Shown: positions 37,854 to 48,676, counted from the first letter of the stretch. The stretch: 64,000 bases of DNA from Klebsiella aerogenes (GCA_029027985.1 CP119076.1:3470422-3534421); one strand, 5' to 3'. The notes: generated from the sequence alone by a model not told the origin. Translations and numbers: made by a program.

Positions 37854-37935
37854 GTACCGGCGTTGCACCGAAAGCGTTCGTGCTTCGCGCTACGTTGGTG
37901 CAACGAACCATTTTTGCCCATAAATGGTGCGGTAC
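37854..37935 (+). promoter_or_regulatory. NtrC-like dyads / three-way-junction element before gltI
   Basis: Nested inverted repeats: outer GTACCG (37854-37859)/CGGTAC (37930-37935), then CGTTGCACC (37861-37869)/GGTGCAACG (37897-37905), then ACCATTT (37907-37913)/AAATGGT (37922-37928). Two 17-base windows, 37886-37902 and 37915-37931, fit the NtrC consensus TGCACY-N5-GGTGCA well in the right half, and a third at 37864-37880 in the left half. It is either a cluster of NtrC sites or a folded leader RNA. Confidence 0.5.
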
Positions 37936-38076
37936 GCTTCGCAAAAACAAACAATAACGCAGCAAAATCTTTACATTAAGCCAAACTAAATGCTAACAAG
38001 CTCATACAAATACTGCACTTCAAGATGGCAGACGTTTCCCGAAAGCGCGGCGTAACGGCAACGCGGAAAGGAATAG

Positions 38077-38096
38077 AAAAAACACACACAATCACA
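38077..38096 (+). promoter_or_regulatory. GcvB small-RNA target in the gltI leader
   Basis: A C/A-rich tract (AAAACACACACAATCACA-like) 46-65 bases before the gltI start. In Salmonella a similar ACA-rich element at this distance acts as a translation enhancer and is bound by GcvB. A TAACGCC/GGCGTTA hairpin (38108-38124) separates it from the Shine-Dalgarno sequence. Confidence 0.7.
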
Positions 38097-38141
38097 ATGG
38101 GTACCACTAACGCCCCTGGCGTTATGGATGAGGAGTTGGAT

Positions 38142-39053
38142 ATGCAATTACGTAAACTGGCCGCCGCAATGCTGGTCATGGGAGTGACCGCCGGACTGGC
38201 TCACGCCGAAGATGCCGCCCCGGCCACAGGCCAGAGCACGCTGGATAAGATCGCCAAAAATGGCGTCATTGTCGTCGGTCACCGTGAATCATCAGTGCCG
38301 TTCTCCTATTACGATAACCAGCAGAAAGTGGTTGGCTACTCCCAGGATTACTCCAACGCTATCGTTGAGGCGATCAAGAAAAAGCTGAACAAACCTGACC
38401 TGCAGGTGAAGCTGATTCCGGTGACCTCGCAGAACCGTATCCCGCTGCTGCAAAACGGCACCTATGATTTTGAGTGCGGTTCTACCACCAACAACCTTGA
38501 ACGCCAGCAACAAGCGGCCTTCTCCGATACCATTTTCGTGGTCGGTACCCGTCTGCTGGTGAAAAAAGGCGGCCCGATTAAAGACTTCCCGGACCTGAAA
38601 GACAAAGCGGTAGTCGTGACCTCCGGTACGACCTCGGAAGTGCTGCTGCATAAGCTGAACGACGAGAAGAAAATGAACATGCGCATCATCAGCGCGAAAG
38701 ACCATGGCGACTCTTTCCGTACTCTGGAAAGCGGTCGCGCGGTAGCCTTTATGATGGATGACGCGCTACTGGCTGGCGAACGCGCGAAAGCGAAGAAACC
38801 GGATAACTGGGAAATCGTCGGCACGCCGCAGTCGAAAGAAGCTTACGGCTGCATGCTGCGTAAAGGCGACGCCTCGTTCAAAACCCTGATCGATGACACC
38901 GTCTCTCAGGCGCAGACTTCCGGCGAAGCAGCGAAATGGTTCGACACCTGGTTCAAGAACCCTATTCCGCCGAAGAACCTGAACATGAACTTCGAACTGT
39001 CTGAGGACATGAAAGCGCTGTTCAAATCACCAAACGACAAGGCTCTTAACTAA
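38142..39053 (+). CDS. gltI: GltI, glutamate/aspartate periplasmic binding protein
   Basis: Solute-binding component of the GltIJKL ABC importer, 303 residues. The chosen ATG (MQLRKLAAAM) has GAGGAGTTGGAT upstream; the frame is open 39 codons further but without signal-peptide character. The signal peptide ends near LAHA-ED (residue 22). The family block VIVVGHRESSVPFSYYDNQ and a ligand-loop pair of cysteines (FECGS, YGCML) are present. The leader carries the GcvB target and sigma-54-type promoter described separately. The SroC RNA follows immediately. Confidence 0.97.
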   Translation: MQLRKLAAAMLVMGVTAGLAHAEDAAPATGQSTLDKIAKNGVIVVGHRESSVPFSYYDNQQKVVGYSQDYSNAIVEAIKKKLNKPDLQVKLIPVTSQNRIPLLQNGTYDFECGSTTNNLERQQQAAFSDTIFVVGTRLLVKKGGPIKDFPDLKDKAVVVTSGTTSEVLLHKLNDEKKMNMRIISAKDHGDSFRTLESGRAVAFMMDDALLAGERAKAKKPDNWEIVGTPQSKEAYGCMLRKGDASFKTLIDDTVSQAQTSGEAAKWFDTWFKNPIPPKNLNMNFELSEDMKALFKSPNDKALN

Positions 39054-39055
39054 TT

Positions 39056-39203
39056 AAAAAAACAGGGGCTCAACAAAGTAGCCCTCCCGATTGTTGCCTT
39101 CGCACGGACAGACTATACGGTGGCTGGTCGTTCCCCAGCCGCCGCGAATACCGAAACAGGCAGGGCAACAATCTTCGAGGGTAGCGCTGCTACCCTTTTT
39201 TTT
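39056..39203 (+). ncRNA. sroC: SroC small RNA (gltI-gltJ intercistronic)
   Basis: The 163-base gap between gltI and gltJ has the recognisable SroC layout: CAGGGGCTCAACAAAGTAGC near the 5' end, an inner GGCTGG/CCAGCC hairpin (39121-39143), ACAATCTTCGAGG, then the terminator stem GGGTAGC/GCTACCC (39179-39195) and eight T residues. In Salmonella and E. coli SroC is released from gltIJKL mRNA and destabilises GcvB. The exact 5' end is not visible from sequence. Confidence 0.85.
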
Positions 39204-39216
39204 CTGGAGTCCATTT

Positions 39217-39957
39217 ATGTCAATAGACTGGAACTGGGGAATATTCCTGCAACCTGCCCCGTTCGGCAACACCACCTACTTAGGCTGGCTGTGGAGCGGT
39301 TTTCAGGTCACCGTCGCCCTGTCAGTTAGCGCCTGGATTATCGCTTTTCTCGTCGGCTCACTGTTCGGCATTCTGCGTACTGTCCCTAACCGTTGGTTAT
39401 CCGGGATTGGCACCTGCTACGTCGAACTGTTTCGTAACGTTCCGCTGATCGTTCAGTTCTTTACCTGGTACCTGGTTATCCCGGAATTTCTGCCGGAAAA
39501 CATCGGGATGTGGTTTAAATCAGAGCTGGATCCGAACATTCAGTTCTTTGTCTCCTCAATGCTGTGTCTCGGGCTGTTTACCGCCGCACGCGTCTGCGAA
39601 CAGGTACGCGCCGCGATCCAGTCCCTGCCGCGCGGGCAGAAAAACGCCGGCCTGGCGATGGGCCTGACCCTGCCGCAAACCTACCGCTATGTCCTGCTGC
39701 CAAACGCCTATCGCGTTATTGTGCCGCCCATGACCTCGGAAATGATGAACCTGGTGAAAAACTCGGCCATCGCGTCCACTATCGGGCTGGCCGACATGGC
39801 GGCGCAGGCGGGTAAGCTGCTGGATTACTCCGCCCACGCCTGGGAATCTTTTACCGCGATCACCCTCGCCTACGTCTTCATCAATGCCGTCATTATGCTG
39901 GTGATGTACGTGGTTGAACGTAAAGTTCGCCTGCCGGGCAACATGGGAGGCAAATAA
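39217..39957 (+). CDS. gltJ: GltJ, glutamate/aspartate ABC permease
   Basis: Inner-membrane permease subunit of GltIJKL, 246 residues starting [19 protein letters not shown] is the ribosome site, just after the SroC T tract, so gltJKL translation depends on readthrough. About five membrane segments are seen. The EAA-type loop that contacts the ATPase lies near residue 155 ([18 protein letters not shown]). The TAA overlaps the gltK ATG by one base. Confidence 0.97.
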   Translation: MSIDWNWGIFLQPAPFGNTTYLGWLWSGFQVTVALSVSAWIIAFLVGSLFGILRTVPNRWLSGIGTCYVELFRNVPLIVQFFTWYLVIPEFLPENIGMWFKSELDPNIQFFVSSMLCLGLFTAARVCEQVRAAIQSLPRGQKNAGLAMGLTLPQTYRYVLLPNAYRVIVPPMTSEMMNLVKNSAIASTIGLADMAAQAGKLLDYSAHAWESFTAITLAYVFINAVIMLVMYVVERKVRLPGNMGGK

Positions 39958-40631
39958 TGTACGATTTTGACTGGAGTTCCATTGTTCCTTCCATGCCTTA
40001 CCTGCTGGCAGGGCTGGTTATTACGCTGAAAATCACCGTCACGGCGATTGTTATTGGTATCGTTTGGGGCACAATTCTGGCGGTGATGCGCCTGTCGAGT
40101 TTCCTGCCGCTGTCGTGGTTCGCGAAAACCTACGTCAACGTTTTCCGCTCGATTCCGTTGGTGATGGTGCTGCTGTGGTTCTACCTGATCGTTCCCGGCT
40201 TCCTGCAAAACGTACTGGGATTATCGCCGAAAACCGATATTCGCCTGATTTCAGCGATGGTGGCGTTCTCGATGTTTGAAGCGGCCTACTATTCGGAAAT
40301 TATCCGCGCCGGTATCCAGAGCATTTCTCGCGGCCAGTCGAGCGCCTCGTTGGCCCTGGGGATGACCCACTGGCAATCGATGAAGCTGGTTATCCTGCCG
40401 CAGGCCTTCCGCGCCATGGTCCCGCTGCTGCTAACCCAGGGAATCGTCCTGTTCCAGGATACTTCGCTTGTGTATGTCCTGAGCCTGGCCGATTTCTTCC
40501 GTACTGCTTCCACTATCGGCGAGCGTGACGGAACCCAGGTGGAAATGATCCTGTTCGCAGGCGCCGTTTATTTTGTATTTAGCCTCAGCGCGTCGCTGTT
40601 GGTCAGCTGGTTGAAGAAAAGGACTGTGTAA
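39957..40631 (+). CDS. gltK: GltK, glutamate/aspartate ABC permease
   Basis: Second permease subunit, 224 residues as in E. coli, pairing with GltJ in the membrane. Four to five hydrophobic segments are seen, and the EAA loop ([21 protein letters not shown]) is near residue 125. Its start and stop codons overlap its neighbours by one base each (TAATG), indicating coupled translation and equal stoichiometry with GltJ and GltL. Confidence 0.97.
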   Translation: MYDFDWSSIVPSMPYLLAGLVITLKITVTAIVIGIVWGTILAVMRLSSFLPLSWFAKTYVNVFRSIPLVMVLLWFYLIVPGFLQNVLGLSPKTDIRLISAMVAFSMFEAAYYSEIIRAGIQSISRGQSSASLALGMTHWQSMKLVILPQAFRAMVPLLLTQGIVLFQDTSLVYVLSLADFFRTASTIGERDGTQVEMILFAGAVYFVFSLSASLLVSWLKKRTV

Positions 40632-41356
40632 TGATTACCCTGAAAAATATTTCAAAATGGTATGGTCACTTTCAGGTGCTGACCGATTGCTCCACTGAAG
40701 TGAAAAAAGGCGAAGTCGTGGTGGTCTGCGGGCCGTCTGGTTCCGGTAAATCCACGCTGATTAAAACCGTTAACGGCCTGGAACCGGTACAGCAGGGTGA
40801 AATTATCGTTGATGGCACTAAGGTGAATGATAAAAAAACCAACCTTGCCAAGCTGCGTTCCCGCGTCGGTATGGTGTTTCAACACTTTGAACTGTTCCCG
40901 CACCTGTCGATCATCGACAACCTGACGCTGGCGCAGATTAAGGTCCTCAATCGCGATAAAGCCTCTTCACGCGCCAAAGGCCTCAAACTACTGGAGCGCG
41001 TCGGTCTGTCGGCGCATGCGGAAAAATATCCGGCGCAGCTCTCCGGCGGCCAGCAGCAACGCGTGGCGATCGCCCGCGCGCTGTGTATGGACCCCATTGC
41101 CATGCTGTTCGATGAGCCGACTTCGGCGCTCGATCCGGAAATGATCAACGAAGTGCTGGACGTCATGGTCGAGCTGGCTAACGAAGGTATGACCATGATG
41201 GTGGTGACTCACGAAATGGGCTTCGCCCGCAAAGTGGCCAACCGGGTGATCTTTATGGATGAAGGAAAGATTGTCGAAGATGTCGATAAAGAAGCGTTCT
41301 TCGCCAACCCGCAATCGGAACGCGCCAAAGATTTCCTCGCCAAAATCCTGCACTAA
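40631..41356 (+). CDS. gltL: GltL, glutamate/aspartate ABC ATPase
   Basis: Energy-coupling ATPase of GltIJKL, 241 residues. Walker [10 protein letters not shown] near residue 33, the Q-loop in [12 protein letters not shown], the signature LSGGQQQR near 136, Walker [13 protein letters not shown] near 160 and the switch His in VVTHEMGFA. It is the last gene of the operon. A very strong hairpin terminator follows. Confidence 0.98.
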   Translation: MITLKNISKWYGHFQVLTDCSTEVKKGEVVVVCGPSGSGKSTLIKTVNGLEPVQQGEIIVDGTKVNDKKTNLAKLRSRVGMVFQHFELFPHLSIIDNLTLAQIKVLNRDKASSRAKGLKLLERVGLSAHAEKYPAQLSGGQQQRVAIARALCMDPIAMLFDEPTSALDPEMINEVLDVMVELANEGMTMMVVTHEMGFARKVANRVIFMDEGKIVEDVDKEAFFANPQSERAKDFLAKILH

Positions 41357-41370
41357 TGTCCACCGTCCTC

Positions 41371-41408
41371 AGCGGCGATGCGCGGTTAAACGCGCATCGC
41401 CGCTTTTA
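41371..41408. terminator. Terminator between gltL and ybeL
   Basis: Fourteen-base perfect stem AGCGGCGATGCGCG/CGCGCATCGCCGCT with a six-base loop and TTTTAA. It lies between convergent genes. Confidence 0.88.
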
Positions 41409-41412
41409 ACAC

Positions 41413-41895
41413 TCAGGGTTCAAACGGCCGTCTCTGGAACTGATCGTGTCCGCACTTCGGACAGCGCGGCAGGACGTCCGGCGTATACACCGCCAGATGA
41501 TAATGGCACTTCTCGCATACCAGGTTGCCAAGGCCAACGACCTCGCCGCTGTGGTAAACCCCATGGTGATTCAGATCCTGAAACACCTCGCGCCATTCAA
41601 GCTGTGTTTTGTCGGTAATATCGGCAAGTTCCTGCCACAAACTCTCTTTGATCACCCGCATAAACACGCTATCGCTCTCGTCCTCCTGGCTCTCTTCATA
41701 GCTGCGGGCAAATTCTTCCAGATCGCGCTTCACCGCCGCAATAAGAGATTCAGCCTCGCTTTGCGTCAGGTCGCCGGCTTGGGTGATTTTCACCCTCGCC
41801 TGCTTCACCAGAGCGTCAATGTCACGCTCTCCATTGCGCAGCCGTTCACTGAGCGAGGAGACCAGTTCCCGGTAATATTGAGCAACCTTGTTCAT
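41413..41895 (-). CDS. ybeL: YbeL, DUF1451 zinc-ribbon protein
   Basis: Conserved protein of unknown function, 160 residues. The second of two adjacent ATGs is chosen because GGAGG lies 7 bases before it. The N-terminal half is a charged helical region (NKVAQYYRELVSSLSERLR and on). The C-terminal half has two CxxC pairs, CEKC near 127 and CPKC near 146, typical of a zinc ribbon. It is divergent from leuS. No enzymatic motif is seen. Confidence 0.93.
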   Translation of the reverse strand: MNKVAQYYRELVSSLSERLRNGERDIDALVKQARVKITQAGDLTQSEAESLIAAVKRDLEEFARSYEESQEDESDSVFMRVIKESLWQELADITDKTQLEWREVFQDLNHHGVYHSGEVVGLGNLVCEKCHYHLAVYTPDVLPRCPKCGHDQFQRRPFEP

Positions 41896-42025
41896 CATTT
41901 CGCCTCCGGTGTGATTAACTTCTTCTAATAATAGACGTTATTGGCCATTTGCTTTGCCAGCCGCGCCACAGAGTCGCTAAAAATTCTGCGCCGCTTTTGC
42001 CGATGTTAATGTGCGAAAGGCTGTT

Positions 42026-42055
42026 TTGACGTGGGCGTTTGGGCTATGCTATGCC
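42026..42055 (+). promoter_or_regulatory. Probable leuS promoter
   Basis: TTGACG (42026-42031), 18-base spacer, TATGCC (42050-42055). It is 66 bases before the leuS ATG. An alternative -10 TATGCT at 42045 would give too short a spacer. Confidence 0.5.
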
Positions 42056-42121
42056 GATCTGAAATAACACATCCATTGGCTACATTTTGTAGCTGTATTG
42101 AAAACAGGACCACTGGCTGCC

Positions 42122-44704
42122 ATGCAAGAGCAATACCGCCCGGAAGAGATAGAATCGAAAGTCCAGCTTCACTGGGACGAAAATCGTACATTTGAAGTAA
42201 CTGAAGACGAGAGCAAAGAGAAGTATTACTGCCTGTCGATGCTTCCTTATCCTTCTGGTCGACTACACATGGGTCACGTGCGTAACTACACCATCGGCGA
42301 CGTTATCGCGCGCTATCAGCGTATGCTGGGCAAGAACGTCCTGCAGCCGATCGGTTGGGATGCGTTTGGTCTGCCTGCGGAAGGCGCAGCGGTTAAAAAC
42401 AACACCGCGCCGGCTCCGTGGACCTACGACAACATCGCTTACATGAAAAACCAGCTGAAAAAGCTGGGCTTCGGCTATGACTGGAGCCGTGAAATTGCGA
42501 CCTGCACCCCGGAATACTACCGCTGGGAGCAAAAATTCTTCACCGAGCTGTACAAAAAAGGCCTGGTCTATAAGAAAACCTCCGCAGTGAACTGGTGCCC
42601 GAACGATCAGACCGTTCTCGCCAACGAGCAGGTCATTGACGGCTGCTGCTGGCGCTGCGACACCAAAGTTGAACGTAAAGAGATCCCGCAGTGGTTTATC
42701 AAAATCACCGCTTACGCTGACGAACTGCTCAACGACCTGGACACGCTGGATCACTGGCCAGATACCGTTAAGACGATGCAGCGCAACTGGATCGGCCGTT
42801 CCGAAGGGGTAGAAATCTCCTTTGACGTTAATGAATACGCCAACAAGCTGACCGTTTACACCACCCGCCCGGATACCTTTATGGGCTGCACTTACCTGGC
42901 CGTCGCCGCGGGTCACCCGCTGGCGCAGCAGGCTGCGGCGAGCAATCCGGCGCTGGCCGCCTTTATCGACGAATGCCGTAACACCAAAGTGGCCGAAGCG
43001 GACATGGCGACGATGGAGAAAAAAGGCGTCGATACCGGCTTTAAAGCCATTCACCCGCTGACTGGCGAAGCGATCCCGGTGTGGGCGGCAAACTTCGTCC
43101 TGATGGAATACGGCACCGGCGCCGTCATGGCCGTTCCGGGTCACGATCAGCGCGACTACGAGTTTGCCAGCAAATATGGTCTGAACATCAAGCCGGTTAT
43201 CCTTGCCGCCGATGGTTCCGAGCCGGATCTCTCCCAGCAGGCGCTGACCGAGAAAGGCGTGCTGTTCAACTCTGGCGAATTCAGCGGTCTGGATTACGAA
43301 GCGGGCTTCAACGCCATTGCCGACAAACTGGCCGCGCTGGGCGTTGGCGAGCGTAAAGTTAACTACCGTCTGCGCGACTGGGGCGTTTCCCGTCAGCGTT
43401 ACTGGGGCGCGCCGATCCCGATGGTGACCCTGGAAGACGGCACCGTCATGCCGACGCCGGAAGATCAGCTGCCGGTGATCCTGCCTGAGGACGTGGTCAT
43501 GGACGGCATCACCAGCCCGATCAAAGCCGATCCTGAGTGGGCGAAAACCACCGTTAACGGTATGCCGGCGCTGCGTGAAACCGACACCTTCGATACCTTC
43601 ATGGAATCCTCCTGGTACTACGCGCGCTATACCTGCCCGCAGTACGATAAAGGCATGCTGGATCCGAATGCCGCGAACTACTGGCTGCCGGTGGATATCT
43701 ATATCGGCGGTATCGAACACGCCATTATGCACCTGCTGTACTTCCGCTTCTTCCACAAACTGATGCGCGATGCCGGCATGGTGAACTCCAATGAACCTGC
43801 CAAACAACTGCTGTGTCAGGGCATGGTGCTGGCGGATGCCTTCTACTACGTCGGCGAAAACGGCGAACGTAACTGGGTATCGCCCATCGACGCCACCGTT
43901 GAGCGCGATGAAAAAGGCCGTATCGTTAAAGCCTTCGACCCGCAGGGCCGCGAGCTGGTTTATACCGGCATGAGCAAAATGTCCAAGTCGAAGAACAACG
44001 GTATCGACCCGCAGGTGATGGTTGAGCGCTACGGCGCGGATACCGTGCGTCTGTTCATGATGTTTGCTTCTCCGGCAGACATGACCCTCGAATGGCAGGA
44101 GTCCGGTGTAGAAGGCGCGAACCGCTTCCTGAAACGCGTCTGGAAACTGGTCTACGAGCACACGGCCCAGGGCCCGGCGGTCGCGCTGGATGTCGCAAGC
44201 CTCAGCGAAGATCAGCAAGCGCTGCGTCGCGACGTGCACAAAACTATCGCTAAAGTGACTGATGATATCGGCCGCCGTCAGACCTTCAACACCGCGATTG
44301 CCGCCGTGATGGAGCTGATGAACAAGCTGGCGAAAGCGCCGCAGGAAGGCGAACAGGATCGCGCATTGATGCGCGAGGCTCTGCTGGCGGTCGTGCGTAT
44401 GCTCAACCCGTTCACCCCGCACGCCTGTTTCACCCTGTGGCAGGAGCTGGGCGGCGAAGGTGATATCGACAACGCGCCGTGGCCGGTAGCGGACGAAAGT
44501 GCAATGGTTGAAAACACCACTCTGGTCGTCGTCCAGGTAAATGGTAAAGTTCGTGGTAAAATTACCGTTCCGGTAGATGCAACCGAAGAGCAGGTTCGTG
44601 AACGTGCAGGCCAGGAACATCTGGTCGCGAAATACCTCGAGGGTGTGACCGTACGTAAAGTCATTTACGTTCCGGGCAAACTGCTCAATCTGGTCGTTGG
44701 CTAA
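42122..44704 (+). CDS. leuS: Leucyl-tRNA synthetase
   Basis: Class Ia synthetase charging tRNA-Leu, 860 residues from [11 protein letters not shown]; a TTG eight codons upstream is not needed. The HIGH motif is HMGH near residue 49, the CP1 editing domain is inserted at about 225-415 (TTRPDTF and the editing Asp in GHDQRDYEF), and KMSKS is in [11 protein letters not shown] near 620. Anticodon-binding and C-terminal tRNA-elbow domains follow. It is the first gene of leuS-lptE-holA-nadD-cobC, with lptE 14 bases later. Confidence 0.98.
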   Translation: MQEQYRPEEIESKVQLHWDENRTFEVTEDESKEKYYCLSMLPYPSGRLHMGHVRNYTIGDVIARYQRMLGKNVLQPIGWDAFGLPAEGAAVKNNTAPAPWTYDNIAYMKNQLKKLGFGYDWSREIATCTPEYYRWEQKFFTELYKKGLVYKKTSAVNWCPNDQTVLANEQVIDGCCWRCDTKVERKEIPQWFIKITAYADELLNDLDTLDHWPDTVKTMQRNWIGRSEGVEISFDVNEYANKLTVYTTRPDTFMGCTYLAVAAGHPLAQQAAASNPALAAFIDECRNTKVAEADMATMEKKGVDTGFKAIHPLTGEAIPVWAANFVLMEYGTGAVMAVPGHDQRDYEFASKYGLNIKPVILAADGSEPDLSQQALTEKGVLFNSGEFSGLDYEAGFNAIADKLAALGVGERKVNYRLRDWGVSRQRYWGAPIPMVTLEDGTVMPTPEDQLPVILPEDVVMDGITSPIKADPEWAKTTVNGMPALRETDTFDTFMESSWYYARYTCPQYDKGMLDPNAANYWLPVDIYIGGIEHAIMHLLYFRFFHKLMRDAGMVNSNEPAKQLLCQGMVLADAFYYVGENGERNWVSPIDATVERDEKGRIVKAFDPQGRELVYTGMSKMSKSKNNGIDPQVMVERYGADTVRLFMMFASPADMTLEWQESGVEGANRFLKRVWKLVYEHTAQGPAVALDVASLSEDQQALRRDVHKTIAKVTDDIGRRQTFNTAIAAVMELMNKLAKAPQEGEQDRALMREALLAVVRMLNPFTPHACFTLWQELGGEGDIDNAPWPVADESAMVENTTLVVVQVNGKVRGKITVPVDATEEQVRERAGQEHLVAKYLEGVTVRKVIYVPGKLLNLVVG

Positions 44705-44718
44705 GCGCGGGAGGAAGC

Positions 44719-45309
44719 GTGCGATATCTGGCAACAATGCTGTTATCTCTGGCGGTGTTAATCACCGCCGGTTGCGGCTGGCATCTGCGTAGTACTACGC
44801 AGGTCCCAACCACAATGAAAACTATGATTTTCCAGTCAAGCGATCCGAATGGTCCACTTAGCCGCGCGGTACGCAATCAGCTACGCCTGAACGGCGTTGA
44901 CCTGATCGATGCCGATACGCTGCGTAAGGACGTTCCTTCTCTGCGTCTGGGTAGCTCATCAATTCAGAAAGATACGGCATCTATTTTCCAGGATGGTCGT
45001 ACTGCTGAATACCAGATGGTGCTGACCGTTAACGCCACCGTGCTGATCCCGGGTCATGACATTTACCCCATCAACACCAAGGTGTTCCGTTCGTTCTTCG
45101 ATAACCCGCAGGCGGCGCTGGCGAAAGACGCCGAGCAGGACATGATTATTCGTGAGATGTACGACAAAGCCGCGGAACAATTAATCCGTAAGCTGCCGAG
45201 CGTCCATGTTGCGGATGTCGAAGCGACTCAAGAGGCAGAGCAGCCGGTGTCTGGTACGCCGGCCACCTCAACCTCTGGCAACCGCGTTTCCACTACGCTG
45301 GGTAACTGA
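44719..45309 (+). CDS. lptE: LptE, LPS-assembly lipoprotein
   Basis: Plug protein inside the LptD barrel that delivers lipopolysaccharide to the outer leaflet; essential in E. coli. It has 196 residues. The start is GTG with GAGGAAGC upstream. The signal ends in the lipobox ITAGC, with Cys19 lipidated. The family core [11 protein letters not shown] to [14 protein letters not shown] is conserved, while the C-terminal tail is a variable Thr/Ser-rich segment. The TGA overlaps the holA ATG. Confidence 0.97.
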   Translation: MRYLATMLLSLAVLITAGCGWHLRSTTQVPTTMKTMIFQSSDPNGPLSRAVRNQLRLNGVDLIDADTLRKDVPSLRLGSSSIQKDTASIFQDGRTAEYQMVLTVNATVLIPGHDIYPINTKVFRSFFDNPQAALAKDAEQDMIIREMYDKAAEQLIRKLPSVHVADVEATQEAEQPVSGTPATSTSGNRVSTTLGN

Positions 45310-46340
45310 TGATTCGGTTGTACCCGGAACAACTCCGCGCGCAGCTCGCTGAAGGGCTGCGCGCGGCGTATTTATTGCTTGGTAGCGATCCACTGCTGTT
45401 ACAAGAAAGCCAGGACGCGATCCGCGACGCCGCTGCCGCTCAGGGCTTTACTGAACACCATACCGCGACCATCGACGCCAGCACCGACTGGCCCGCCCTT
45501 TTCTCATTAAGTCAGGCGCTGAGCCTCTTCGCCAGCCGCCAGACGTTACTCCTTATCCTGCCGGAAAACGGCCCGAATGCGGCGATCAACGAACAGCTGG
45601 CGACGCTGGTCGGCATGCTGCATGACGACCTGCTGCTGATCGTTCGCGGCAGTAAACTAACCAAAGCGCAGGAGAACGCGGCATGGGTAACCTCTCTTGC
45701 CAGCCGCGCCGTGCAGATTAGCTGTCAGACGCCGGAATACGCGCAGCTGCCGCGCTGGCTAGCTGCTCGCGCCAAACACAATAATCTGCAGCTAGATGAC
45801 GCGGCCAGCCAACTGCTGTGCTACTGCTATGAAGGCAACCTGCTGGCGCTGGCGCAAGCGCTGGAGCGGCTCTCGCTGCTGTGGCCTGACGGCAAGCTGA
45901 CCCTGCCGCGCGTTGAGCAGGCGGTGAACGATGCCGCCCACTTCACGCCGTACCACTGGGTCGATGCTCTGCTGGCCGGGAAGAGCAAGCGCGTCCTGCA
46001 CGTCCTGCAGCAGCTGCGTCTTGAAGGTTGCGAACCCGCCATTCTGCTGCGTACGCTGCAACGCGAGCTGCTGCTACTGGTGAACCTGAAACGCCAGTCC
46101 GCGCATACGCCGCTGCGCGCGCTGTTTGACAAGCACCGGGTCTGGCAGAACCGCCGCCAGCTGGTCGGCGACGCGCTAAACCGCCTCAGCGCCGAGCAAC
46201 TGCGCCAGGCCGTCACGTTATTGACCCGCGCTGAGCTCACGTTCAAACAGGATTACGGCCAGTCAATCTGGCCCGAGCTGGAAAGTCTTTCGTTACTACT
46301 CTGCCATAAAGCGTTGGCGGACGTTTTTATTGATGGGTGA
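45309..46340 (+). CDS. holA: HolA, DNA polymerase III delta subunit
   Basis: Delta subunit of the clamp loader, which opens the beta sliding clamp; 343 residues as in E. coli. It has an AAA+-like fold without a functional Walker A. The clamp-binding hydrophobic patch lies in the N-terminal domain ([15 protein letters not shown] region near 65-80). The C-terminal collar domain is Leu/Arg-rich. It overlaps lptE by one base, and the stop sits within the start region of nadD. Confidence 0.97.
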   Translation: MIRLYPEQLRAQLAEGLRAAYLLLGSDPLLLQESQDAIRDAAAAQGFTEHHTATIDASTDWPALFSLSQALSLFASRQTLLLILPENGPNAAINEQLATLVGMLHDDLLLIVRGSKLTKAQENAAWVTSLASRAVQISCQTPEYAQLPRWLAARAKHNNLQLDDAASQLLCYCYEGNLLALAQALERLSLLWPDGKLTLPRVEQAVNDAAHFTPYHWVDALLAGKSKRVLHVLQQLRLEGCEPAILLRTLQRELLLLVNLKRQSAHTPLRALFDKHRVWQNRRQLVGDALNRLSAEQLRQAVTLLTRAELTFKQDYGQSIWPELESLSLLLCHKALADVFIDG

Positions 46341-46341
46341 T

Positions 46342-46983
46342 ATGACTCAGTTGCAGGCGATGTACGGCGGCACCTTCGATCCGGTGCATTACGGCCACCT
46401 CAAGCCAGTTGAAATCCTGGCCAACCAAATCGGCCTCAGCCGGGTCATTATTGTGCCCAATAACGTGCCGCCGCACCGTCCGCAGCCGGAAGCCACCAGC
46501 GCTCAGCGCGTACATATGCTGGAGCTGGCCATTGCCGATAAACCGCTGTTCGTGCTCGACGAGCGCGAGCTGCAGCGCGATACCCCATCCTGGACCGCAC
46601 AAACGTTACAAGAGTGGCGCCAGGAGCAAGGTCCGGATCAACCGCTGGCGTTTATTATCGGCCAGGATTCACTGTTGACCTTTCCTACCTGGCATAACTA
46701 CGCCACTATTCTCGATAACGCCCATCTGATCGTCTGCCGCCGCCCGGGTTATCCGTTGGCGATGAAGCGCGAAGACGATCAGCGCTGGCTCGATAAACAC
46801 CTGACCCACGACGTCGAGCAGTTGCACCAGCGCCCTGCCGGGGTGATTTACCTGGCGGAAACGCCGTGGTTTGATATCTCCGCCACCCTGATTCGCCAAC
46901 GTCTGCAACAGGGCATCTCCTGTGCCGACATGCTGCCGGCGGCGGTACTCGACTACATTCAGCAGCAGAAGCTCTATTGCTGA
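46342..46983 (+). CDS. nadD: NadD, nicotinate-nucleotide adenylyltransferase
   Basis: Converts nicotinate mononucleotide and ATP to deamido-NAD, essential for NAD synthesis. The start [14 protein letters not shown] gives 213 residues, the E. coli length; an earlier ATG (46333) and TTG (46330) lie inside holA. The nucleotidyl-transfer motif is FDPVHYGH near residue 15, and the C-terminal ISATLIRQR block matches the ISSTxIR motif. The ribosome site (GGGTGA) is weak, suggesting coupling to holA. Confidence 0.96.
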   Translation: MTQLQAMYGGTFDPVHYGHLKPVEILANQIGLSRVIIVPNNVPPHRPQPEATSAQRVHMLELAIADKPLFVLDERELQRDTPSWTAQTLQEWRQEQGPDQPLAFIIGQDSLLTFPTWHNYATILDNAHLIVCRRPGYPLAMKREDDQRWLDKHLTHDVEQLHQRPAGVIYLAETPWFDISATLIRQRLQQGISCADMLPAAVLDYIQQQKLYC

Positions 46984-47035
46984 TAACCCGCCGCGGAGAT
47001 ATCGTTAGCGCGACGGCATTTCCACGGAGTTGATC

Positions 47036-47644
47036 ATGAAATTATGGCTGGTTCGCCACGGCGAAACGCAAGCTAACGTCGCCGGGCTATATAGCGGTCA
47101 TGCCCCTACCCCCCTCACCGAACGCGGCATCCAACAGGCTCGTACGCTGGGCGATTGTCTACAGGCGGTGCCTTTCGACTGCGTGTTATGCAGCGAACTG
47201 GCGCGAACCCAGCACACCGCCAACGTGTTGCTCGCCGAACGGCAGATCCCGCGGCAAATTATTCCGGCGTTGAATGAGATGTTTTTTGGCGATTGGGAAA
47301 TGCGCCATCACCGCGATCTGCAAAAAGAGGATCCTGAAAACTACGCCGCCTGGTGCAACGACTGGCAACACGCCGTGCCGACCAACGGCGAGGGCTTCCA
47401 GGCATTCGCGCAACGTATCTCGACCTTTGCCGCAACCCTGCCGCAATACCAGCAGTGGGATAATCTGCTGATCGTCGGTCATCAGGGGGTATTAAGCCTG
47501 TTAACCGCACTGCTATTACACATGCCGGCAGCGGCGATGTGGCATTTTCCGATCGCCCACGGCGGCTGGAGTCTTATCGAACTGCGCGATGATTTCGCGA
47601 CCTTGAGAGTATTAAATAGCCAGGCAAAATGGCGCGTGGAATAA
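47036..47644 (+). CDS. cobC: CobC, alpha-ribazole phosphatase
   Basis: Histidine phosphatase that dephosphorylates alpha-ribazole-5'-P or adenosylcobalamin phosphate in cobalamin lower-ligand assembly. It has 202 residues from MKLWLVRHGETQAN; ACGGAGTTGATC is the ribosome site. The catalytic RHG is at residues 7-9 and the second His is in VGHQGVLS. It sits 52 bases after nadD, as in E. coli. A 243-base gap follows. Confidence 0.95.
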   Translation: MKLWLVRHGETQANVAGLYSGHAPTPLTERGIQQARTLGDCLQAVPFDCVLCSELARTQHTANVLLAERQIPRQIIPALNEMFFGDWEMRHHRDLQKEDPENYAAWCNDWQHAVPTNGEGFQAFAQRISTFAATLPQYQQWDNLLIVGHQGVLSLLTALLLHMPAAAMWHFPIAHGGWSLIELRDDFATLRVLNSQAKWRVE

Positions 47645-47827
47645 GAATTCATGGCCGCCCATTGACAGCCCAAAGCAGACTGTTATTCTCCGCTGCCAGG
47701 CGATACCCGCTACACGCATGCCGCAGAGATTGTTTTACAAAAATGGCGATGCAATCGTCAGCGAGGGATGGGATGATAGCCCGCTTTCAAGGGCTAAAAT
47801 CTGACTTTTCTCCCGACATTGCCATGA

Positions 47828-48205
<378 letters not shown>

Positions 48206-48208
48206 TGC

Positions 48209-48676
48209 GTGAAGCTGCAATTGGTGGCCGTTGGCACCAAAATGCCGGACTGGGTTCAGACTGGCTTTAGCGAATACCTGCGTCGTTTTCCAAAAGATAT
48301 GCCGTTCGAACTGGTAGAGATCCCTGCCGGCAAGCGCGGTAAAAACGCCGACATCAAACGCATCCTCGAAAAAGAGGGTGAAATGATGTTGGCGGCCGCA
48401 GGCAAGAACCGCATCGTGACCCTTGATATCCCCGGCAAACCGTGGGATACACCGCAGCTGGCGCGAGAGCTGGAACGCTGGAAGCAGGATGGCCGGGATG
48501 TCAGTTTACTCATCGGCGGTCCGGAAGGTCTTTCTCCGGCCTGTAAAGCAGCGGCGGAACAGAGCTGGTCGCTTTCCACGCTTACCCTGCCTCATCCGCT
48601 GGTACGCGTCCTGGTGGCAGAGAGCCTGTATCGTGCGTGGAGCATTACGACTAACCACCCTTACCACCGTGAGTAA
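48209..48676 (+). CDS. rlmH: RlmH, 23S rRNA pseudouridine-1915 N3-methyltransferase
   Basis: SPOUT-family methyltransferase acting on assembled 70S ribosomes at m3-psi1915. It has 155 residues; the start is GTG. The SAM-binding knot includes [14 protein letters not shown] near residue 103 and the C-terminal [18 protein letters not shown]. It comes three bases after rsfS, pairing two ribosome-related genes ahead of the cell-shape genes. Confidence 0.98.
   Translation: MKLQLVAVGTKMPDWVQTGFSEYLRRFPKDMPFELVEIPAGKRGKNADIKRILEKEGEMMLAAAGKNRIVTLDIPGKPWDTPQLARELERWKQDGRDVSLLIGGPEGLSPACKAAAEQSWSLSTLTLPHPLVRVLVAESLYRAWSITTNHPYHRE

Noticed and set aside
42263-44737. 824-codon open frame opposite leuS
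   Set aside because: Antisense shadow of leuS; no ribosome site and no protein-like pattern.
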